Of a DNA stretch of 64,000 nucleotides, positions 50,691 through 62,444 are shown piece by piece (the stretch's first letter is position 1; the number at the start of each line of letters is the position of its first letter). The DNA is from Hetaerina americana (lineage: Eukaryota > Arthropoda > Insecta > Odonata > Calopterygidae). The position numbers and the translations under genes are program-made. The notes beneath the pieces are model-generated. The model was not told where the DNA came from. It saw only the letters and a list, made by a program, of their open reading frames with translations, and did not search any database. The DNA lies in NCBI GenBank assembly GCA_022747635.1, contig JAKTNV010000019.1, forward strand, positions 10,107,501 through 10,171,500, given 5' to 3'.

Positions 50691-52110
50691 TTTATTTACT
50701 CGCAAGAAAAATTCCGGGTGCGCCTCTCTGAGTCACCGAATCTCGTTTTGGCCGGGTGAATCACGGTCACGCCCGCACGCAGCACGGCTCCTGAGCTCTG
50801 CCCGTGCTCTGACCCTCCCCCCACCCCCCTGCTCAAAATTGAGAAGACAGAGAAAGAGAGAATAGGAGAGAGGGATGGATGAAACAAAGGCAAAAGGGCA
50901 AGAATAGCAAACACACACACACCGCCCCACACGCACGTAGGTAAGGAGGAGGTGGTAGGAAGAGCGCCCCTTTGCGTCTTTGGCCCCCTTTGTCCCCACC
51001 TTCTCCACCTCCCCTCCTTCCTCTCGCGACCCCCGCCCCCATCTCCTGGGCTTGCGTGATGCCGGAGAGTAGATAAAAGAGGAAGAAGAGAGATGGGGAT
51101 GGACGATAACCACGGGGTGGACAGAAAGAGGGATGCTTGCATTTATGCACGTTTGTGCGACTCTATGCGCGGGTGTGCGATCGAACCTAGGTGTGCGCAG
51201 CGCGCGCCAATGTCTCTCTATCTCTCTTTGTGTGCGCGCGTGTTTGTCGAGGGCGTGCGTGCGTTCTTCTCCGCCGGCTCCTCTTATCTTTTATTTCTAT
51301 TCCCTCTCCCGCCCTTTCCCCCAATCCCCACCCCCTTCCACCCCCCGAATCCACTCTCCCGAGTCCTCCCCGCGCCGTCCTCTCCGAAGGATTTACATAT
51401 CGGCTCCCGAAATCGCTGTCGGAGCGAGTGCCCTCCTCCTCGGCTCCTCCCTGCCCATAAGATTCCGGGCATGCGCGTTGCCCAACCTGCAGATAGCCGC
51501 ATTCACTCTCTTCATTCCTCCTCCACGCCCCTCCCCCCTTCCGCCCCCACCCTCCCCTATCCAACGACGCGCGCTCTTGAATCCCTAAAAAAAAAGTCGC
51601 CTTCCTTGTACGTAGAGTGCATTCCACATGGTCGTCACGGATCTGGATTTTCGGGATGGCAGCGTTTGTTGGGATTCGGGGAGGAGCTGTGAGGCCCACC
51701 GCGGGGGTGGGTCGCACGTATGTGGGGGCCAGAGGGGGTGGGTGGATGGGTTGATGAGTAGGTGGGAGGGAGGGCTTGTCCTAGGGTTGTTAGGGGGTGG
51801 TATGATCTCCGTGCGAGGGGAGATGGCACGGGGGTGGCAGTTGCACAGGGCGGCGGAAGGAAGGGGAGGAGTTGGAAGGCGGTCTCGTTTTGATTGGATA
51901 AACGTGGGTCTTCCAAAAGGAGATACTGTGTCAGGAAGTAAATGCTCAGTTTGGGTTTACCCTGGGACGGGGTTGAGAGAAATGAGGGATTTGTGGCGAA
52001 GTGACCTTGGTAGCCAATGGGGCTCTAAACTTCTCGACAGAAAAGGGAAATTGAAAGTTGAAGAGTCGATGCACAGGGGCATATTACCGCCGTAATATGA
52101 TGTTAATAAG
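50691..52110. other. GC-rich, CpG-containing low-complexity block
   Basis: Purine-rich and C-rich tracts alternate (C-rich at about 51300-51560, G-rich at about 51690-51870), with a short ACAC run near 50910 and a CGCG/TGTG mix near 51210-51260. Overlapping frames up to about 200 codons on both strands are Pro/Ser/Arg-rich shadows of composition. A CpG-rich promoter is possible; no core element identified. Confidence 0.45.
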
Positions 52111-55100
52111 GTAGTACTCCATTGGAGTGTAATCACCAAAAAATCGCCTTCAATGTACTAGAGAGAAATATCGATATATTTTATCGGTATCTGTAGCTGA
52201 CTAATGATGAACTTACCCTAGCATTATCCTGGCAGAACTCGTGATCGGCTTTTTATTAATACACATCTGCGGGAATAAGTTCGAACGCTTGCAGGCACCT
52301 CCCACTAACACTTGCCTGGTTGAATTATCAATTTAAAATGTGGCGATTGTTAAAAAGTCGCGAAGCTTTATTATTAAAGAAACAATATCGTGACGATACA
52401 GGTCTCCCTCTGACTGACGCGAAGTGGCAGCGAGATCGCATGGCTCTAAGACCATCGCAACCGAAGTATTGTAAGAAATGGCTTTTTCACGACTCAGGGA
52501 AAACATATCCCCGGGAGAAATGGATTCTTACTGTCGTGATTTGTCATTTTGGAAGGTGTGCTTTCATTTTCTGAATAGCTGACTTCACAACGAAGATCTT
52601 TTTCGAAGGAAGACCATTACTTCTTCCATTGGACAATTATTTTTTTGGAATTGCGTAGAAAACGGTTTGTCTTCGTTTTTCTCTCAAATGGGTGTTTCTT
52701 ACTTCCACTCTCCTGAAAGAACTAGCCGGCGGAAAAGCAATTCCTAGTTCTCCCGTGGTCCGCACTCTGCGACATAACCTAGACCTTGCTCGCTCCCCGT
52801 CTGATACTGAGGGCCGGGCCCTCTTCCGGGTTTGGGAGGACCCTTGGGGCGGGCGCTGGACACGCTGCTTTGGCGTCAGTCGGTCCTCCTTCCCTGCCAA
52901 TCGTTTTCATTCATTCGCAGCCACTCCTCCGTTAAGGGAAGGACTCACGTGTTATCAGGATGAAGGACGAAGGGAAGGTGTGAGCGAAGGGTTTCGTTGA
53001 GCGGTATATCGATTTAAAGTTTACAAATTACTTATTCACAAGTATTTACATCTCGATATTTAGATGAGTAATATGCCATCATGTTCGGCTTGCAGGGTAT
53101 GGAGCATAAATGGAGACATTCCTTCCGCTGGCCCTCGCTCCATTATTCGAGTTGGTATTTTTTTCTTTAGCTTTCCGTGAACCTTACCACTTCTCACCTT
53201 AACCCGTCTCCTACATAGACTTCGCTCCCCCTCTTCTCACGTACTAAGTAATTGTATGCATTAGGTGCGCTAAATCCTTTGAGCGAATATTCCATTTTTA
53301 GTCTTGTAGCCTCTTCGGTGTGTCTACCACACAAAGCGGCGCAAAGCGATCGACCCGTCAGATAACTTCGAGGGCGGAGTGCCGCCGCGACCGCCAGACG
53401 TGTTGAAGTGCTCTTCTCCACAGCATGCTTCGTGAACACCGGCCGTGATTTTCGAGTGAATGTTTCGAGGAGAAAAGGGAAAACGGGACAGAGATCTCTT
53501 CAAAACGCCCCTCCGTGTTTGCCGTTGAAACATCCAAGAATCGATACACCATTAGATTGATATGTCGATATTCGCCTTTAAATGCTGTCATATGTGTATC
53601 GATTCACTTTCATTGTCCACGCCGAAGGGCACTTGCACTGGGGCAGTTTTGATTGTCGCAGGGTTTTGGGGAAGGGCTGGTTGGGGTCGTCTGGACGCAC
53701 TTCGGACCCCTTGGCGAACTTCCTGCTACTCCCTCCCTCCTCCCATGCCCCAACCATTCTCCCGTAATATCATCGGGAGGGGAAATGATAAGTTTCGCAG
53801 TTTTTCCTAGTGGTTCGAAATTTTATCCACAGATGGCAATGCCATTGCCGCAGCGATGCAGTATCAACCTGTTGCACGCGCTCGCTCCGCCCTGGAATGT
53901 TGGGAGGTGAGCGCCTTGCGGTGCAAATGAAAAGCTTGTGAAACTCACAGATTTTTATGTCACATCTCGTATGCTCACAATGTTGCCGTGGTATATAAAG
54001 TATTGCTGGACATTGGACAAAATATCTCTGGCAGCAAATGGTTGATTAAATTGGCAAATCGATGAAATTGTCAAACACATTAATAGACATTATTCCCTTC
54101 ATCGCGTGTGCTCATAAATAATTCAAAGTCAGCGTCAAAATTATTTTATAAAAAATTAAGAGAATATTAACGAGTAAGCATCAGGACTTTGCAAAAGTGA
54201 ACTTTTATTCTACTTCTCTTATCTTTTAGAACTTTTGTTAGTTTTCATTCTATTCAATCGATGATGGATGGATGGCATGAAGCAGCATTTTAATATTTTT
54301 TTTACTAACTGACATTATGCGTGGCTAATAGTCTTCAAAATGAGATTAAAATGTATGAACTCACATTTTTAATCGTAAACTCAAAATCGCATTTATTTAT
54401 TACTGATTTTTGTCATTTACGTGGAAATTATTACACGAGTGCTCATATATTAGTATATTTAACTTTCCCTCATTAGAAGACTAACTTGGTCAGAAGTCTG
54501 TTAGTATTAGAATGTTGGAAGTTCGCTGGCCTTGCCGTGAGGTGTACCTTCCATGGAAGACGTATTAAATCTATTTCCGTGATTTCTGGGTGGTAGGACG
54601 CGTTGGGAATTCATGTAATTGAATGCAGGATCTCTCTTTTATCGCCGGGATTCGTCAGGGCTCGAATTAAAAAGCATAAGGGCTGGCTTATGCACCGTGA
54701 TCGCTAGATGTTCGGCTGGTGAAACGCAAAGAGGAATTCTTACCGCAAAGGATGTACAAAGAGCAGAAATGATTTCGTTGATAAGTAACGGAATGCACTT
54801 CTGGAGGCAAATACCTCCCGAAACGAAATACGTAGTGAGGAGGCCAACCTGCAAACGTCCGGGAAAGAGAACGATGGAATGTGAAAGAATTGCTAAGTGA
54901 ATAGACCGGAAGAGTGTGAACCGTGGAAAACGTCAATTTCTGGAGAACCCGAGGGATATTCTCGGAAAAATAATCATGGAAATAATACTGAACTGGATGT
55001 AAAAAGAAAGAGAAATGCCGCATCGTAAAACAGTGGCGGAAGAGAAAATAAAACACAGAGAGAGAGAGGGAGAGAGAAACTGGAAATTTGAAAATGTCCG

Positions 55101-55200
55101 TGGGTGAAAGAAAGTGGAGAATTGGAAATAAGTACAAATTGTGGCGGTTTAAAAGTAGAAATTAAAAAAATTGGAAATCGAGGTAAAGTGAAATAGAAAA
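52111..55200. other. mixed-composition stretch, no supported gene
   Basis: Small frames only (for example 52637-52900 minus, 53194-53439 minus). None has a recognisable motif or clear splice pair. Confidence 0.35.
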
Positions 55201-55229
55201 AAAACAAAGCGCAAGTGAAAAATGAAAGA

Positions 55230-55600
55230 AATATGCAGAGGCATGATTAAGCGCTGAAGGAAGGAATGGATTGGACATATGAGGGGAGCAGGAGTTGGAT
55301 GTACGCACAGAAATGTAGAGCAGCTCGGAATGGAAAAATGTCTGTGGTCTTTCCAACAAAAAAAAAAGGATAGCGATTGAGGGAAGTGAGGGGGAGTGAA
55401 TGAAAAGGAGTCGAGTTAATGGAGGGATTAAATTTAGAAGTATATGGAAGCAGTGTCTGCGGAGAGATTCGAGGGTAGAAGGAGATGCCTCGATTTGGGG
55501 AAGTGGATATGTGCTGGGTGGCATTTTTTTAATCACAAAGGAGAACGGCGGTCGCGTGCAAGGGGTGACTGCCACCCGAAGAAGAGTGATCTCCAATCAA
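55230..55600 (+). mobile_element. possible very decayed LINE C-terminal fragment
   Basis: Seen: the plus strand at about 55252-55285 reads RKEWIGHMRGAG, resembling the RxxWIGHxLR motif near the end of many LINE reverse-transcriptase proteins, and is followed by purine-rich sequence. Only one motif supports this, and the region is rich in GA, so chance is possible. Confidence 0.25.
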
Positions 55601-55704
55601 TATAACACATTCCTGGTCATTGCACATTATTTACGGTCATCTCTGTACACACAGTAATCGACTCGAAGACCGGTTTGGTAGGTGATAGTAGAGTTCACCC
55701 AGTA

Positions 55705-55922
55705 TTAAACCCGACGGCTTTTGAAATTCACACATCAGGGTAAGGTGGCCAGTTCCTTTCCCTGTGCCGGTTATGGTTTTCCCAAGAAGATCTGGTAGCC
55801 CCCCGAAAAATCACATAGCTTGCGTGGAGCTGCAGGTGCCCAGAGAGGTGTCTCTGAGAGTCGAACCTGTGCTCTCCGATCAGTAGCCCGGCGCTCTACC
55901 CACTAGACTACTATGCCCCTAC
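55705..55922 (-). mobile_element. tRNA-derived SINE, family A, copy 2 (better preserved)
   Basis: Seen: on the minus strand from 55922 a tRNA-like head ggggcatagtagtctagtgg then gtagagcgccgggcta (box A region) and cacaggttcgactctcagag (box B region), followed by a body ending in tgtgtgaatttcaaaagcc. It aligns with 7525-7725 along its length. Known: this head-plus-body layout is typical of SINEs transcribed by RNA polymerase III and mobilised by a partner LINE. No clear A-tail or target duplication was seen. The head lacks a well-paired acceptor stem, so it is not a functional tRNA gene. Confidence 0.82.
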
Positions 55923-57549
55923 TGAAGGTAGCAGAGAATCGAAAAAAATCTTAACTATAGAATATACCTCCTGCGGAATTATTTTGAAGGTCGAATGAGT
56001 ATATATATATATATTAAGCAGCCAACTCGAAAGACTCTTAAATAGATGAGCAGATAAACCCATGGTGAACAGGAGAGTTATACACTGACGACATATTCTC
56101 AGACACAAGAGTGATCGAAAGATGATAAGATTGCTGATGAGGATAAGTCATAGGAATCAGGGGCGATCCCTCGGTTGCGAAGGATTAGAGACCAACGGGG
56201 AGCCGGGTAGGAATTACAGTTTTAACGGAAGCCTACCATAGAATTGTATTTATATGCCGTGACAACGATTTGACGAACAGGAAAAAAAATACCAAATATT
56301 CACATAATTAAATTTAAATAATATTTATGAAGAAAACGAAAATTACTCTCCACAGTAGTGATTAAAAAATATTTAGATTGGCATAATGTGTAACAAATTT
56401 AGTAAGGGATATGGATTCAAACTCTAATCTCAAGTGAAAGGTAATAAACAGAGCAATGGGTGAGGGGATCGTACGAGGAAGGCGTCCGGCAGGAAACTTA
56501 ATATCCCCTTGCGTGTTAGATGGAGCTTGTATGTGACGTCACGACGGAGTAATATGGAATCAGCTGTTTCTTTGACAAGTAAGCAGTAACATCACGGAAG
56601 GTTCCGCCGGGAAGGCGGACTATATCGGAACTGGTCCACGAGGAAGGATCCATGTCGCCTAGATAGACTTCTCGTATTTACACTCGGAACGCGTGGACAA
56701 GCAAATAAAGTGTATCGTCAATTTAATATCATTTCGATAAGAAATGCAAGCGTAAATATCATTCATCGCAAAATTGCGACAGAGAGATTTCCGTAAATGA
56801 GGGCTCGACAATTTGACCGATATTATTATTATTTTTGGCGTCAGTTGTCTAGTGTTCGCACGACTGCCATAAATTCAAATTGCAAAACGTTGACCGATCG
56901 AAACAATGCACTCAGGAGTATTTAAAGTTGACGATATGCTTAGAATTTATTCTCAAATCCCAAAGCGACAGCGCGCTAATTGTTAGCTCAACTATAGATA
57001 CATACTAGTAGCAAATTGAAGCAAGGTTTCAGATGTGGACTTTAGATCTCATAGTGGCCAATGTTCCTTCAAAGGGAGAGAAGTCTGGATGAATTCCCAA
57101 GTTCGCTGCCAGTTCCCTTTTAGTCCGCTGGTGCCTTGGGTAATGGAGAAATAAGGGACTAATTTTTACGACACATATTCCAAAGATAGACACCAGCCCA
57201 AAACATGATGGATGGAAGTGGCGGCCGACCGCTTTGTTTCCTCTCGAAACGTGAATCTATAGTAAGTGACATTTCGCCGGTGCTTATCTCTGATAGTTGA
57301 TATATTCGTAGATTCTTGTAGATTCCAGTTCTGATATTTCTTTACCATCTGGAGGCACAGAAAATATTCATTCTTGCGAAAGGCTCCCCGCTTGCAATGT
57401 TTTGAAGAGAATTTTCACGGAAGCGTGCTCTCCCATTGGGACAATGCCCTATTGATTACGTGCGGTGACGCTCGTTTTTGAATTTTGTGTTCACTTTTAC
57501 CAGATATTAACCTATCGTTTGAAAAGGATTATTAAGAGTCTATATTGCA
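55923..57549. other. AT-rich non-coding stretch
   Basis: It holds a short AT run at about 56000-56014. No gene, RNA or further repeat recognised. Confidence 0.35.
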
Positions 57550-58640
57550 ATTATTATCATTGGTAGTCTACCGTTTAAGGTAGTTTTTGCATGGACGCAG
57601 ACTGACTGATCCACGCTATACTTCTTGCCTTTGTCCAAAACGACACAAGCTTGCACCCCACACTACATTCATACCGTTCTACAGTGCCGAGTATTTTTTA
57701 TCTCATGCCAATCCGTCCGACATGCCTATCATTTGTTCCTCCCTTACCCAACGCCCCCCTCCCTCTATCGCAGTCTTCAGCTTTCCATCCCCAATCAAAA
57801 CACTCCGCCTCTCTCAAATCTTCCCTAGCTTTCTTGCCTTCCTTTGATTTCTCTTAATAATCCTCTGTCCTTCTCCGCCATGCCGAATACTTCTTTGGAT
57901 GTTTTTTACATCGTCCTCTACACCCGCATCTAAAAAAGCGTCTAATCGGTACCTATCGCCTTACTTCCGCACCGTACAAAACCACGCTCCATATCTGCGT
58001 TCCCACTTATCTTTTTTAGCATCCTTACTCAATGTACCCGTCATAAATTACCTCCTCGTGGATGCTTCTTTGCATAACGCCATTCTTCTATTGTCCACCC
58101 TACTTTGATCACCTTGCTCCAAGCACTGCTAATTTAGGCGAACTGGCCCATCTGCTCTAGTTCCTATTTGGACATTTAACTTCTTAAGCCTACCACCTCC
58201 TCAAAAACATCATTAGCTTTGTTTTTCTAACTTTGATTCTCTTCCCATATCTATCATCCTGATATTTTAATACGCCCAGGAATGGTTGCAACCATTACTA
58301 TCACGCGCGCCTCTCTCCTCCCTGAACCCAAACTGATCATCCCCTAGTTACCATTCGCCCCCCTCTCTGAAGATTCGAAGTATCTTATTAGCTGTGCGTA
58401 AAATCAAACTTATTGCTCCACAGTGCTCGCACAATGATGTTATCTTCCCCACGGCCTTATTTGATTACAATTCCCTTAATGCTCTTTCTGTCTCACTATC
58501 AAGTATGCATGGATCTAAGTAATCCTCACCTGCGTCATACTCTCTTTCCATGTCTAAGGTTACTGTCTTAATACCCTTGCCGTTTAGATCCTCTGTATTT
58601 CCACCTCTCTTGACTCTTCCCTGGTTAAATAAATAATTGT
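57550..58640 (-). pseudogene. decayed non-LTR retrotransposon with many reverse-transcriptase motifs
   Basis: Seen on the minus strand, in order and across frames: ERALRELQSNKAVGKDNI (about 58437-58490), AISLILRTANKILRIF (about 58378-58425), DDQFGFRE (about 58318-58342), IKVRKTKLMMF (about 58205-58240), WSVVLYGAE (about 57961-57995), EKDRGLLREIKGRQES (about 57840-57885), and near the 3' end a block matching the LINE tail at 25.1 kb. Known: these are the KAxGxDxI, YRxISL..xxKIL, QxGFR, KTK and WSxxLYGxE blocks of LINE reverse transcriptases. The segment with the catalytic palm (FxD and YADD) is missing between QFGFR and KTK, and part of the fingers between DNI and the ISL block is lost, so internal deletions shortened it. 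Stops and shifts are many. Clearly dead. Confidence 0.85.
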
Positions 58641-60799
58641 CATGACCAATATTCGATTGTTTGCTCGAATTTTACCTTCGTACCGCCTGATAATATATGG
58701 TATATGTGTAGGTATACGTATAGCGCACCCATTTCTCATTTCCTTTGTAAAATCTCCGTGTCCTTCCATACTGCATCCCCCATCACTCGTTTCTCGCCCT
58801 ATTACTTCCTCTCCCAGTTTATTATTGATATCTGTGGACTTCCTCTGTGGACCCGATTTGCCATGTTACAGAAAATGTGGATGCGGATATGAAATGCATG
58901 AGGATATTATTACTGATGTCGAAAATTCTTATCCTCAGCTGTTTCATCTGTTGCAAGGCATGATTGCAACTTCTAATAATGATTTTTGTGGTTACTACAT
59001 GAATGCTTCGCATGTGCTTAATGGGACATTATTTCTTGCCATACACATCTCCTCGCTTCATCAGATCGTCAAATTTGACAAAATATCATCGAAGATCTTC
59101 TAAAAAACGAAACCCTTTAATCATTCGCACATGTAATTTTCCGTTCCATTGCTTAAGGTAGCAAAGAAGGACTGTCCAGTTAAATTGATGTGGATTTTCA
59201 TGCGTTGAGCCTCCGGAAGACCAAAACGGTTTTCTCTTCCTCCAGCACAGTTTAAATTGGTAACTTATGTGAAAAATTATCCTTATCCGTCAGGTTTCCA
59301 GCAGATTCTGATCGAATCAAGTCCTGTTGAGAAAACCGGTCGTGCTACCAGATGGACGTTATGAGTTTGTTAGAATCCCATTTGGGTTAGCTAAGGCACT
59401 TATAAGTTTTTCAGCGAGCGGTTGATTGACGCCGCACTGGGCCCTCCCGCGTACTAAACGGATGGTCGGCTCAAGGTTTAATTCCTCGGAAAATCAGATC
59501 AACTAACATCCGTGGTTGAACTGTGGTGAGAAGTGTTCGCTCTTGAAAACGACGCCATGTCCGGTGTGCAACCTCGTTTTCTTGAGATAGATATTTGGAT
59601 GCATTCTTGACAACGACGAAGCTCTTGATAGTCGATGCAGGCTAGGGCAGAGCGGAGGTTGTTTTGGGGGTCGGGCCCAAGTGAGGGTGTGGGCGAAGGT
59701 GGGTCAGGAAGGCGGGAGGCGAGGGGAAAAGGGCTCGTGGGGTGGCGGGTTAGGGGGTGCGTTGGGGGAAGGGGTCCGAGGAGGAGGAAATCCAACGGAT
59801 TGCGTCGGAAATCCTGAACGAGTCGACGGGTCCTCGCGTGCGGCTCAGGGCGGCCCGTCGTCATTTGGATATGGAACGCGCGCGAACTGTGGAAGGGAGC
59901 TGGTTTATTCGCATCCTGCCTCGTCGCTCGATTTAATTTGCATATGGCGGAGGGGAATTTGCATAACGACCTCTAAGGGGCTCTCGTGAGGGGTTTGGGA
60001 CTCTCTCCCGTATCCTCTCCTTCTCTTCCCCGCTCCCTCTCTCTCCCTCGCTCCACCCCCTCATCGAGCACAAGTCCACCCAACTCCCTTCCACCACCAA
60101 GGTCCCTCGCCTCCTCCCTCCGGACTGAACCTATTTCCACGTTGGAGCTTCGTGATTGCCGGAAAAATCGCGGCATCGAGATAGGAAGGAGGAGGGCGAT
60201 TAGGAATAGGGGATCTTCAAACCTGGGCACGACCTGTCATCAGGCTTTCGCTCTTTCCCGGATCGAAAACTCGGTTAGAATGCGAAAAAGAACCGCAAAA
60301 CTAGTCCTTCCGCCGTGAACATTGTCCAATCAAATAATCTTGCGGTTGTCTACGTCTTCTCTAGTGGATGCTAGTTTTTTTAATGCACACAATAAATATA
60401 AGCGGCGCACACTTGGATTTCTTGACTGCCATTTCAACCCTATTAATCGAAATCATCTAGAGGAGTTATAGATATCGCTTTACGTGGCATGGCTCAATTA
60501 AAGCATTCATATTATTGCTTGAAATTTTTTTCTGCCATCGAATAAGGGAAAATTGAACTAGTAAATCTAGTCATTCTTTAACCGTTCATACGGTACATTT
60601 TATCTGCTGGATTCCCATTTAATATTGCGTGTGACAGCAATGGAACAGTTCAAAGGTACCGATAATATGGAAGCCTCGCCATGTGGCGCAATTTCAAATA
60701 CGATACGCAATTTCCGGTATTAATGCAGTAACGCTGTTATTTATCGCTCATCTCTTGGCTCCTCTCGATTCTTCCACAGCTTCTACCCACCAATATATT
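58641..60799. other. non-coding stretch including a GC-rich island
   Basis: 58641-58840 may be more of the adjacent LINE (an open minus frame 58584-58769 overlaps it), but no motif is diagnostic. A G-rich/C-rich island lies at 59640-60130 with Gly/Arg and Pro/Ser frames. Nothing else is supported. Confidence 0.35.
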
Positions 60800-60819
60800 C
60801 AGGGTGCGTTCCAAAAGTA
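60800..60819. repeat. left terminal inverted repeat of the mariner
   Basis: cagggtgcgttccaaaagta; pairs with 61697-61716. The preceding bases are atatatt, so the expected flanking TA is altered or separated by two bases. Confidence 0.9.
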
Positions 60820-60934
60820 ATGATTTTATTTTTTTAAAGTAATTTATTGAACAGATTTGCACAAACACTTAAAATCATATTACTCTTGGGCCTCTACATA
60901 ATTTTTTCAGCGACTCTGCCATGACTGATACGCG

Positions 60935-61520
60935 CCTAAGAAGGCGTCTCTTCGGGGACCTCTCGCAAGGTCTTCTTCACGGCTGATTGGATCTCTTCTG
61001 TTGACGAAAAACGGGCTCCTTTCACGGCTGCCTTAATTTGAGGGAACAAAAAGAAGTTTGCCGGGGTGACGTCAGGACTATAGGGGGGTGGTGTAGCGTT
61101 GGCCCCTGATGTTTGGCCAGGAACTCGCGGACTCGTAGCGCGTTATGGCAAGGCGCGTTGTCGTGATGAAGTTGCCAGACAGCGGGGATGTCTTTTATCG
61201 CCCTGATGACCCTTTTTCGGAGTCTTTCCAGCACATCTACGTAGTAGACAGCGTTAAATGTCTGTCCTTGAGGGACAAACTCCTAATGGACCACTTTTTT
61301 ACTGTCAAAAAAGACAATGAGCATTGTTTTCACTTTTGATGTGCTCATTCTTGCCTTTTTGGGCTTGAGGGACTGGTCGGTGTGCCACTCAGAGCTTTGG
61401 CGTTTTGATATTGGGTCGTATTCAAAAACCCAGGTTTCCTCACCAGTGATGACGTTGCCCAAATAATCAGGTTCATTTCCAATACGTTGCAAAAGTTCAA
61501 CTGAAATTTACGCTCGGTTG
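60935..61520 (-). pseudogene. mariner transposase remnant (DDE/D catalytic domain), inactive
   Basis: Seen: ELLQRIGNEPDYL then VITGEETWVFEYDP and KRQSSEWH (about 61370-61510); after an in-frame stop at 61283-61281 the same frame resumes with FVPQGQTFNAVYYVDVL, then WQLHHDNAPCHNALRVREFL (about 61110-61175). A one-base shift in a G/C run near 61083-61088 leads to the frame with PANFFLFPQIK. Known: the mariner transposase catalytic triad is D,D34D, set in the TGDE.W, HDNA and (C)DFF.FP motifs. Here the first position reads GEE in place of GDE and the third reads NFF in place of DFF, so two of three catalytic acids are changed, besides the stop, the shift and the missing N-terminal helix-turn-helix part. 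Confidence 0.92.
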
Positions 61521-61696
61521 GTCTTTCATGACACGGTCGTCGCGCATAGGTTTACAATAACTGACATCTTGGTACTTCAACAGCTTGGACAGCACTGATA
61601 CCGGTTTTTCGCCAATGCTTAGAGTCTTCCCCGCCGACTCCAAGTGATCTGATTCCACTCCAACCAATAAGAGCGGCGCGGGAAATTCAATGGCTT

Positions 61697-61716
61697 TACT
61701 TGTGGAACACACCCTG
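61697..61716. repeat. right terminal inverted repeat of the mariner
   Basis: Reverse complement reads cagggtgtgttccacaagta. It is followed directly by TA, as expected for a mariner target site. Confidence 0.9.
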
Positions 61717-61718
61717 TA

Positions 61719-62230
61719 CGCCGTAAATAAAGATTATTATACCACGAATGGCCTTAGCATTAGCGTATATTACACGACGTCGTCAAAGAAACGAGTCAAA
61801 TATTCAAGACGTAAAGAAAATAAAGTAAGAAATAAAGCTATGTGTCTATTAGGCCTTCTCTACCGCTTCACGGAAAATAAGTGACCCACGAGCATTGATG
61901 GCACTCATATTTTTCCACGATTGTCCTTCCACTGCTCTCCCTTATTAACTTCCGAGTATTTCCACAACCCACCCGCGTGCCCACGCATTACTCCGCATGC
62001 CCACTCCCAGACTATCACTAATTGAACGCTAACTTTTCTTCCGCCTCTCCCATCTTTAGATTGAACAGAGTTATTGTTCATAGAATTTGAGCATTTGAAT
62101 TTAGATTTTTGGTCAATTTTTAAAGTATGTTTAATTTCAATTTTTTATCATTTTCTATAATTGACATCCCCTATCACTGGGAGACCATTTTTCTAAACGT
62201 GTAAAATTTTTAAACTTGATTTTTAAAATT
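61719..62230. other. AT-rich spacer between mariner and SINE
   Basis: No gene or repeat recognised. Confidence 0.4.
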
Positions 62231-62444
62231 GTCGGCCTCGGTGGCGGCGAGGTAACGTCCTCGCCTACCAACCCAAAGGTCGCGGGTTCGATTCCCGCCT
62301 AGGTGGATTTCCCTCCATCTAGGGCTTGGTTGTATGTGATTGTCTTCAATATAATGTCTGTAATGTAGGGTTAGGTGGAAGAAGGGACTATTAGTCTCAA
62401 CCTCGCCCAATTAAGTCGATAAATAAATAGATAAATAAATAAAT
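62231..62444 (+). mobile_element. tRNA-derived SINE, second family, with A-rich tail
   Basis: Seen: the head ggcctcggtggcggcgaggt carries a box A-like segment, and gtcgcgggttcgattcccgc is a near-consensus box B with the paired GCGGG/CCCGC T-arm. A body of about 130 bp follows, ending in a tail of aaat/gataaataaat units at about 62418-62444. The head differs from SINE family A in sequence. The possible acceptor stem does not pair well, so this is a SINE and not a tRNA gene. No certain target-site duplication. Confidence 0.85.

Larger units (their letters stand above)
60800..61716 (-). mobile_element. mariner-family DNA transposon, internally deleted, both ends present
   Basis: Seen: the left end from 60800 reads cagggtgcgttccaaaagta, and the right end, read inward from 61716 on the minus strand, reads cagggtgtgttccacaagta: two mismatches in 20 bp, so genuine terminal inverted repeats. 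TA follows the right end at 61717-61718; the left flank reads tt, preceded by ta two bases further out. The 917-bp length is short against the roughly 1.3 kb usual for mariners, and the N-terminal DNA-binding part of the transposase is missing. Transposase remnants lie on the minus strand inside. Known: mariners move by cut and paste into TA. This copy cannot make an active transposase. Confidence 0.93.

Noticed and set aside
51093..51717. Overlapping frames of up to 199 codons on both strands
   Set aside because: GC-rich low-complexity shadows with no recognisable domain.
55855..55922. A true tRNA gene on the minus strand
   Set aside because: The tRNA-like head lacks a paired acceptor stem and is part of a repeat with a second copy at 7.5 kb.
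62231..62305. A true tRNA gene
   Set aside because: Box A and box B are good, but the acceptor stem does not pair and a SINE body with an A-rich tail follows.
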